Assembly (NCBI GenBank): GCA_039816825.1 | Contig: JBCBXA010000098.1 | Location: 1-10,032, forward strand | Direction of reading: 5' to 3' | DNA length: 10,032 nt | Origin: JBCBXA01 sp039816825 | Lineage (GTDB): Bacteria; Pseudomonadota; Alphaproteobacteria; Rhizobiales; Rhizobiaceae | Part shown: one piece after another, positions 6,511 through 10,032 of the stretch | How positions within the stretch are numbered: position 1 is the stretch's first letter | How the letters are laid out: each line of letters opens with the position of its first letter | The notes under the pieces: generated by a model | The model's input: the letters and a program-made list of their open reading frames with translations, nothing else | Database searches by the model: none | What the model was told of the DNA's origin: nothing | Program-made: the position numbers and the translations under genes

Positions 6511-7156
6511 GAACTTCCATGGCTGTAATAGTGTGCTGGATATTTTCAGCAAACTCGAACTCTTTGTAGTTCCACATTTTGGACAAACCCGCATTCTCAG
6601 CAATCAATTTTCTGAACCACTGAGACTCTGGTTCTGCGACTTCACCGAAAATGGAACCATTCGAAGACGATGCATACCAGTACTCGCGCTGACCGGCAAA
6701 ATCGTATGGTAGCAATCGGCTATCCGACATTTCCCAATTTATGTCTTTGGCAATCCGAGCTTTTTCAATCAAGTCGAAGTCAAGAGGAACAACATGAAGA
6801 TGAGCTTGGTCCACACCGCAAGAAATGAGTGAGCCGCTGTAGCCGCCATGTTCAAACATGAAACACTCGCCATAGACCTGCTCGATGAACGCACGTGACT
6901 TGGCGACGAGGCTTTCAAACTCGCCACGCTTGCCAATGCCAATGTCGGCGATACGGGTAGTGGGCCACTTGGGCACAACAAGAAGCCAACCGGGCACTAT
7001 CGAACCCAAAGAAGGTAGAACGACAAAGTTCTCGGATTCCATTATCGGTGAATCATAAGGTTTGCGACGGCAAGCAACGTCACCGGCAAAAAGCCAGTGA
7101 AACTTGCTGTTCTCACTCTGATGAAGAGGTTGCTTAGGAGTCGCTTCGCTTGTCAT
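6503..7156 (-). CDS. HIT-family nucleotide-binding hydrolase/transferase, variant active site
   Basis: The protein has 217 residues from ATG 7156. A TTG at 7177 would add seven residues, but the AGGA near it serves better as a distant ribosome binding site for the ATG. HIT proteins hydrolyse or transfer nucleotide monophosphates through a covalent His intermediate. The N-terminal half of the fold is clear: ESENFVVLPSLGSIVPGWLLVVPK (40-63, in two strands) with the usual VPGW/LLVVPK pattern. The triad region is SCGVDQAHLHVVPL (112-125). The usual H-x-H-x-H is Q117-x-H119-x-H121 here, so the central nucleophilic His stays while the first His is Gln. The C-terminal part (QWFRKLIAENAG, MWNYKEFEFAENIQHTI) matches a longer bacterial HIT subgroup. 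It is first in a coupled operon, overlapping the membrane-protein gene by 8 bp. Confidence 0.85.
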   Translation of the reverse strand: MTSEATPKQPLHQSENSKFHWLFAGDVACRRKPYDSPIMESENFVVLPSLGSIVPGWLLVVPKWPTTRIADIGIGKRGEFESLVAKSRAFIEQVYGECFMFEHGGYSGSLISCGVDQAHLHVVPLDFDLIEKARIAKDINWEMSDSRLLPYDFAGQREYWYASSSNGSIFGEVAEPESQWFRKLIAENAGLSKMWNYKEFEFAENIQHTITAMEVHG

Positions 7157-7438
7157 GGGTTTGTGCCGTTTCCTCAATCAGACACTAGATATGGTACAGA
7201 ATTCGCGCACCGATACGTCGTCTGTTTTCCAGTCACATAACATCGGGGGATCCGAATTTCAATAGAATCTGATGATCGAGCGCACGTCGGACTCTGGTCC
7301 AGACTATCCTCCTCTGCCTTGTAAGTTTATGAATTTAAAAGAATTCATAAAGATGTCGGAAAACAGCTCTAACAATCGTTTTGAACGCCGTTCGCGGTGA
7401 TGGCCCTCAGTCGTGCATGCGTATCAAAGGTCATTAGG
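7157..7438. other. intergenic region upstream of the HIT operon
   Basis: No credible gene is seen in this stretch of about 280 bp; short frames on both strands lack ribosome binding sites and family patterns. It should hold the promoter of the leftward HIT operon, but I find no convincing -35/-10 pair. Its one striking feature is the perfect palindrome at 7326-7351. Composition is AT-rich, like the operon. Confidence 0.5.
7326..7351. promoter_or_regulatory. 26-bp perfect palindrome, candidate operator or hairpin
   Basis: TTTATGAATT (7326-7335) and AATTCATAAA (7342-7351) are perfect 10-bp inverted arms around TAAAAG. The arms are AT-rich and no T-run follows on either strand, so a protein-binding site is more likely than a terminator. 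It sits 170 bp upstream of the HIT ATG and 88 bp before the decayed gene at 7439. Confidence 0.5.
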
Positions 7439-7818
7439 ATGGAATTCACGCTTGAAATCCTCGCTGGTCTCACCTCTACCATGCAACTGGGCCTCGGCAC
7501 CATGTCGACGTTTGACCCCACGCCGCATGGTGGACAACTTCGTTTTTGAGCGGCGGGCCTCAGCACGATCCGATCGTTAGTTGGCGGTCTCCTCATCGCC
7601 AGCGTTGCCATGTTGGCTTTCGGACACGTCACTGGTCAAAAGCTTGTCTTCTTCGCATTCGCTTGCTGCTCGTTGTTTTTGATTCCGGGTGGATTGTTGT
7701 CATCGTGACCGGTGTGTCCGACAAAGCCGTCCTGCTTCAGCTCGTCGTCGAACTTTCTATTATCGTTGTACTTTTTTGCGGCCTACATAACTGCCTGTAT
7801 AACGACAATGTTAAGTGA
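7439..7818 (+). pseudogene. decayed small membrane-protein gene
   Basis: An ATG at 7439 opens MEFTLEILAGLTSTMQLGLG and stops at TGA 7547. The same frame then continues without a new start as AAGLSTIRSLVGGLLIASVA, followed by MLAFGHVTGQKLVFFAFACC and LFLIPGGLLSS, to TGA 7706. From about 7693 the next frame takes over as VVIVTGVSDKAVLLQLVVEL and IIVVLFCGLHNCLYNDNVK, to TGA 7816. Joined, the pieces give two or three hydrophobic helices in sensible order, as expected of a small inner-membrane protein broken by one nonsense change and one frameshift. No single frame explains the whole stretch. I do not recognise the family; chance reading of GC-poor DNA is the alternative. Confidence 0.35.
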
Positions 7819-7950
7819 GGCGAGACGGCAGCCCTGAACGGGCCGCCATATTCGAATGTCCGGAAGGGGGACTGCAAATGTAGCATCTTGTCCGGTGGGC
7901 GAACGGCAGGCTTTAGCCGTTTGGAACTGCCTCTGTTCTAGCGGATGCAA
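7819..7950. other. non-coding stretch with a short inverted repeat
   Basis: No gene is seen. AACGGC (7902-7907) and GCCGTT (7916-7921) form a perfect 6-bp hairpin with an 8-nt loop, about 30 bp beyond the stop of the leftward Arc-like gene. No T-run follows downstream on the minus strand, so it is at best a weak transcription end. Confidence 0.3.
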
Positions 7951-8262
7951 TTAGATGTCATCGACATCGCTGGAGTTCTGCGCAATCGATCTGCCGGCCA
8001 GTACTTCGTAGGCAGCTGCCTGCCGGTCACGCAAAGAACCGGGCTTAGGAGAGCCTTTCCGGATCCTCCTAGCCAACCAAAGAAGAACCCTGGCTTCGAT
8101 CCCAGTCGCTTCTGAGGTGTTTGGAGCCGGATACTGCTCTTCAAGCGCAGCTACGATCTCTTGTGACAGGCTGCGCCTGTTCAAAGAGGCCATCTCTTCG
8201 ACCCGAATTTTGAGGTCGGCGGGTATCATCAGTTTGAACTGAATCGGCGTTTTTTCACTCAT
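7951..8262 (-). CDS. Arc-family ribbon-helix-helix regulator, leftward
   Basis: The protein has 103 residues from ATG 8262; the open frame extends upstream, but the family start is MSEKTPIQFKLMIPADLKI. The beta strand QFKLM, where Arc uses Gln, Asn and Arg to read bases, is followed by two helices ending SLSQEIVAALEEQY, giving a full Arc-like fold in residues 6-44. The basic C-terminal 55 residues (WLARRIRKGSPKPGSLRDRQ) have no clear homologue and may aid tetramer formation or another contact. The gene faces away from the second Arc-like gene across 79 bp that hold two matching palindromes. It probably acts as a repressor of the recombination genes and of itself, like Arc/Mnt or CI/Cro pairs in phages; that is inference. 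Confidence 0.82.
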   Translation of the reverse strand: MSEKTPIQFKLMIPADLKIRVEEMASLNRRSLSQEIVAALEEQYPAPNTSEATGIEARVLLWLARRIRKGSPKPGSLRDRQAAAYEVLAGRSIAQNSSDVDDI

Positions 8263-8273
8263 ACGACCACAGT

Positions 8274-8313
8274 GGACATAATTTGTCCTTGGATAAACGG
8301 ACATTTTATGTCC
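8274..8313. promoter_or_regulatory. twin 15-bp palindromic operators between the divergent Arc-like genes
   Basis: GGACATAATTTGTCC (8274-8288) and GGACATTTTATGTCC (8299-8313) share GGACA/TGTCC arms around AT-rich centres, with 25 bp between centres. They lie in the 79-bp divergent promoter region. A rightward TTGTCC (8283-8288) could serve as -35 for a -10 near 8306-8312, which would place both sites over the promoter elements. These are the likely binding sites of one or both Arc-like proteins. Confidence 0.75.
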
Positions 8314-8341
8314 TGATGGTTGTGTAAACTGGAGGGACGTT

Positions 8342-8506
8342 ATGAAAGCCAAACAGTTCAAACTCATCATTCCCGCGGATGTGAAGGCGTGGCTGGAAGC
8401 TGAGGCCAAAAAGAACCTTCGTTCGCAGAGTGCACAGATTGTCAGTTGCCTTCGTGCTGAAATGTCCAAGGGCGAACAGGCCCAGAACTCGCAAGGGGGC
8501 GCATAA
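8342..8506 (+). CDS. small Arc-family ribbon-helix-helix protein, rightward
   Basis: This is a 54-residue protein. GGAGG about 6-7 nt upstream fixes ATG 8342. MKAKQFKLIIPADVKAWLEA starts the Arc-like strand and first helix, and RSQSAQIVSCLRAEM forms the second; little follows (SKGEQAQNSQGGA). It is the size of phage Arc (53 residues). The strand QFKLIIPAD is nearly identical to QFKLMIPAD of the divergent 7951-8262 gene, so both probably read the same DNA sites. It heads a compact run: the excisionase-like ATG comes one base after its TAA. By analogy with Cro or Arc it may turn down the leftward gene or set integrase levels. Confidence 0.8.
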   Translation: MKAKQFKLIIPADVKAWLEAEAKKNLRSQSAQIVSCLRAEMSKGEQAQNSQGGA

Positions 8507-8507
8507 T

Positions 8508-8855
8508 ATGGCGGACAACGAGAAATCCGACTGTTCGAGAATCCTTGTGCAGGGCAAGACGCCCGCCCAATGGGTCCAAGTCATGTCCAGCATGGGGATC
8601 GATATTTCCGAGCGCACCCTGCGTGAGAGGGCGAATGACTCCGGCGCATTCTACCGCCTTGGGCGGACCATGCTGATTACGCCAGCGCAGATCGACAAGA
8701 TTTTTGAAGGAGGCCAGGCATGCCGCTCCAAATCTACAAGAGGGGTCGGTTCTACTGGGCTAAGGGCTGGGTCGAGTACAACGGAAGGCCAATCGCAGGC
8801 CCATACCGGCGAAGCACTAAGGCATCTACAGAAACGGGCGCACGGGACTGGATAA
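8508..8855 (+). CDS. excisionase-like/helix-turn-helix protein of the island
   Basis: The protein has 115 residues from ATG 8508, one base after the Arc-like stop; the open frame reaches further upstream, but only over that gene. Residues about 18-70 (TPAQWVQVMSSMGIDISERT, then LRERANDSGAFYRLGRTMLI and TPAQIDKIFE) form a winged-HTH or MerR-like reader that resembles the small excisionase/AlpA proteins encoded just before integrases of alphaproteobacterial islands. The Ser/Gly/Thr-rich tail overlaps the integrase start by 136 bp and is likely disordered. It probably binds the attachment ends and favours excision. The family call is by position and general pattern; it could be a plain transcription factor. 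Confidence 0.65.
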   Translation: MADNEKSDCSRILVQGKTPAQWVQVMSSMGIDISERTLRERANDSGAFYRLGRTMLITPAQIDKIFEGGQACRSKSTRGVGSTGLRAGSSTTEGQSQAHTGEALRHLQKRAHGTG

Positions 8856-9814
8856 ACCGCGAGACCGAGCTCCAGATACGTCGCCATGTGGTTGGCGATG
8901 AACCGAGTAAGACGTTCTCTGATGCAATCATGCTCTACAATGCCTCACCGAAGACCGCGAAGCAGTTGATCCCAATTGTCGAGGAAATTGGTGACATGCC
9001 TTTGGGCGCGATCTCTGGCGCACTTCTCAAAGGACTAGGACCGAAGCTGAAGCCGAAGGCATCGACTGACACATGGTGGCGCGAGATCGTGACGCCTGCG
9101 AGTGCGGTCATCAATAACGCGCACGAGCTGGAAGGGACGCCGCTCATTCGAGTGAAGCCCTATGACAAATTCGACCGCATTGCCCAGGACAAGCGTCGCG
9201 GGAAAACCAGCCGTGTCGAGCGCAAGCCAGCCGACAAAGAATGGATCGAGGCATTCTGTCGGGCCGCTGATCCGTACAACGCCGCCTTGGTCCGCTTCAT
9301 GTTCGAAACGGCGGCGCGGATCGATCAGGCTGTCTCGATAGAGCCTGACGATCTGCGTCCCACCGAAAACAAGGTCAGGGTGAAAGCACAGAAGGGTCAC
9401 CCGGAAAGCTGGATTACGGTTTCGCCTCAGATGATGGACGAGTTGCTGGCATTGCCGCCGAAGCGTCCCAAGAACCGGAAGACCGGCAAATTCATGAAGC
9501 CGCGTGTGTTCGGCTATGGCAGCTCCACAGGTTACAACACGCGCTGGAAGACGATCTGCAAGAGTGCAGGCATCCCGTACCTCTCAGCGCACCCAGCAGG
9601 ACGGCACGGGTTCTTCACTGAATTGGTTGTCAGACAGGGCGTTGATCCGGTCACCGCAGCCAAGGCTGGACGCTGATCCGACCCCAATTTGCCGATGCGC
9701 ATCTATGCCCATGCAGAGACGGATGAGGCCGATGTCAGAGCCCGTTTTCGTACAAACCATGTACAGGCGGACGCTGTACAAACACCCAAGAGCAAGAAAT
9801 CACAGAAGGAATAG
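8720..9814 (+). pseudogene. int: tyrosine-recombinase integrase interrupted by an in-frame TGA
   Basis: This is the island's tyrosine integrase. AAGGAGG about 7 nt before ATG 8720 supports the start. The open part gives 318 residues: an N-terminal arm-binding strand (MPLQIYKRGRFYWAKGW), a core-binding helical region (about 63-150) and the catalytic domain with FETAARIDQA (R200), a beta-hairpin Lys (about 222-225) and AHPAGRHGFFTELV (R295, H296). Translation stops at TGA 9674-9676 after TAAKAGR, where this family usually has G/R-W. The same frame continues for 45 codons, with SDPNLPMRIYAHAETDEADV carrying the expected catalytic Tyr (codon 9704-9706, residue 329 if restored), to TAG 9812. Full length would be 364. 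As read, the product lacks the nucleophile and should be inactive. A sequencing error or read-through is the alternative. Confidence 0.88.
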
Positions 9815-9821
9815 CGCTATG

Positions 9822-9875
9822 AACGGTTCCCTCCTAAGGGGCAGGTTGCAGGTTCGAATCCTGCCGGGGTCGCCA
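9822..9875 (+). other. tRNA-Arg(CCT) 3' fragment: attachment-site copy
   Basis: The stretch holds a tRNA 3' half: anticodon stem 9826-9830/9838-9842 around CTCCTAA (anticodon CCT at 9833-9835), variable loop 9843-9847, T stem-loop GCAGG/TTCGAAT/CCTGC at 9848-9864, acceptor strand CGGGGTC (9865-9871), discriminator G and encoded CCA (9873-9875). The matching 5' acceptor strand (GACCCCG) is absent about 70 bp upstream, where the integrase tail lies instead. This is therefore the duplicated half left by integration into the tRNA gene, not a working tRNA. The island lies to its left, and the intact tRNA should sit at the far end. Confidence 0.88.
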
Positions 9876-9935
9876 TTCGAGAGGTTTCGGGCTGTCTGGA
9901 GACTGCCGTGTATTTGCCGACCCCTCAAAAACGGC

Positions 9936-10032
9936 ATGCCAAAAGGGCAGGGCCTTTGTTGGATGTTCCAGAACACCGCCCTGAACAAGATCGAGCGATC
10001 CTTACTTTTGGCAAGGCAGGTGGCGGAGGCCG
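9936..10032 (+). CDS. possible 5' end of a chromosomal gene at the window edge
   Basis: An open frame starts at ATG 9936, with an inner ATG at 9963, and runs off the window. From 9963 it reads MFQNTALNKIERSLLLARQV, helix-like and plausible as protein, but neither start has a good ribosome binding site and no family is recognised from about 30 residues. It lies beyond the attachment site and so would belong to the original chromosome or to a second element inserted in tandem. Confidence 0.2.
   Translation, partial: MPKGQGLCWMFQNTALNKIERSLLLARQVAEA

Noticed and set aside
7369..7632. Minus-strand 87-residue frame in the long gap
   Set aside because: It lies opposite the decayed membrane gene, has no ribosome binding site and reads as Pro/Arg/Ser-rich noise.
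9799..9875. A complete tRNA-Arg gene
   Set aside because: The 5' acceptor strand and D arm that should pair with CGGGGTC are missing. Only the 3' half is tRNA.
1..10032. CRISPR array or insertion sequence
   Set aside because: I saw no regularly spaced direct repeats and no DDE transposase or terminal inverted repeats.

Overview
The window looks like the distal end of an integrated, mobilizable genomic island in an alphaproteobacterium, most plausibly a member of the Rhodobacterales/Rhodobacteraceae. The basis is the GC-rich codon use of the relaxase and integrase genes, the style of the nested mob genes and of the island-type integrase, and a tRNA-Arg(CCT) 3' end used as the attachment site. 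The genus cannot be fixed from the sequence.

Layout, left to right. (1) 2-1436: a GC-rich mobilization block. It holds a 5'-truncated MobA/MbeA-type relaxase whose C-terminal half is overprinted in the +1 frame by an MbeB-like membrane protein and an MbeD-like coiled-coil protein, closed by a probable terminator. (2) 1576-2380: an HU-family DNA-binding protein convergent with a three-TM protein of unknown function. (3) 2651-3284: a HigB-HigA type II toxin-antitoxin module with a visible promoter and operator-like dyads. (4) 3542-7156: a tight three-gene minus-strand operon, visibly more AT-rich than its flanks. It encodes a HIT-family nucleotide-binding protein, a four-TM membrane protein, and a 799-residue protein. 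The large protein combines ATP-grasp (PEP synthase/PPDK-like) segments, a phosphohistidine swivel-like segment and a MazG/PRA-PH-like NTP pyrophosphohydrolase domain. I do not recognise this combination as a named system; it is the best candidate here for an undescribed, possibly defensive, cargo system. (5) 7157-7950: mostly non-coding, with a 26-bp perfect palindrome and the decayed remains of a small membrane-protein gene. (6) 7951-9814: the recombination module. Two divergent Arc-family ribbon-helix-helix regulators flank twin 15-bp palindromes; the rightward one leads a compact run of an excisionase-like protein and a tyrosine integrase. (7) 9822-9875: the 3' part of tRNA-Arg(CCT), i.e. 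the attachment-site copy, followed by about 157 bp of probable original chromosome.

How it fits together. The Arc-like pair probably controls excision, the mob genes would let the excised circle be mobilized by a helper conjugative system, HigBA would penalise loss, and the HIT/TM/ATP-grasp-MazG operon is cargo. The integrase carries an in-frame TGA where a Trp is expected, ten codons before the catalytic Tyr. Unless this is a sequencing error, the element may no longer excise by itself.
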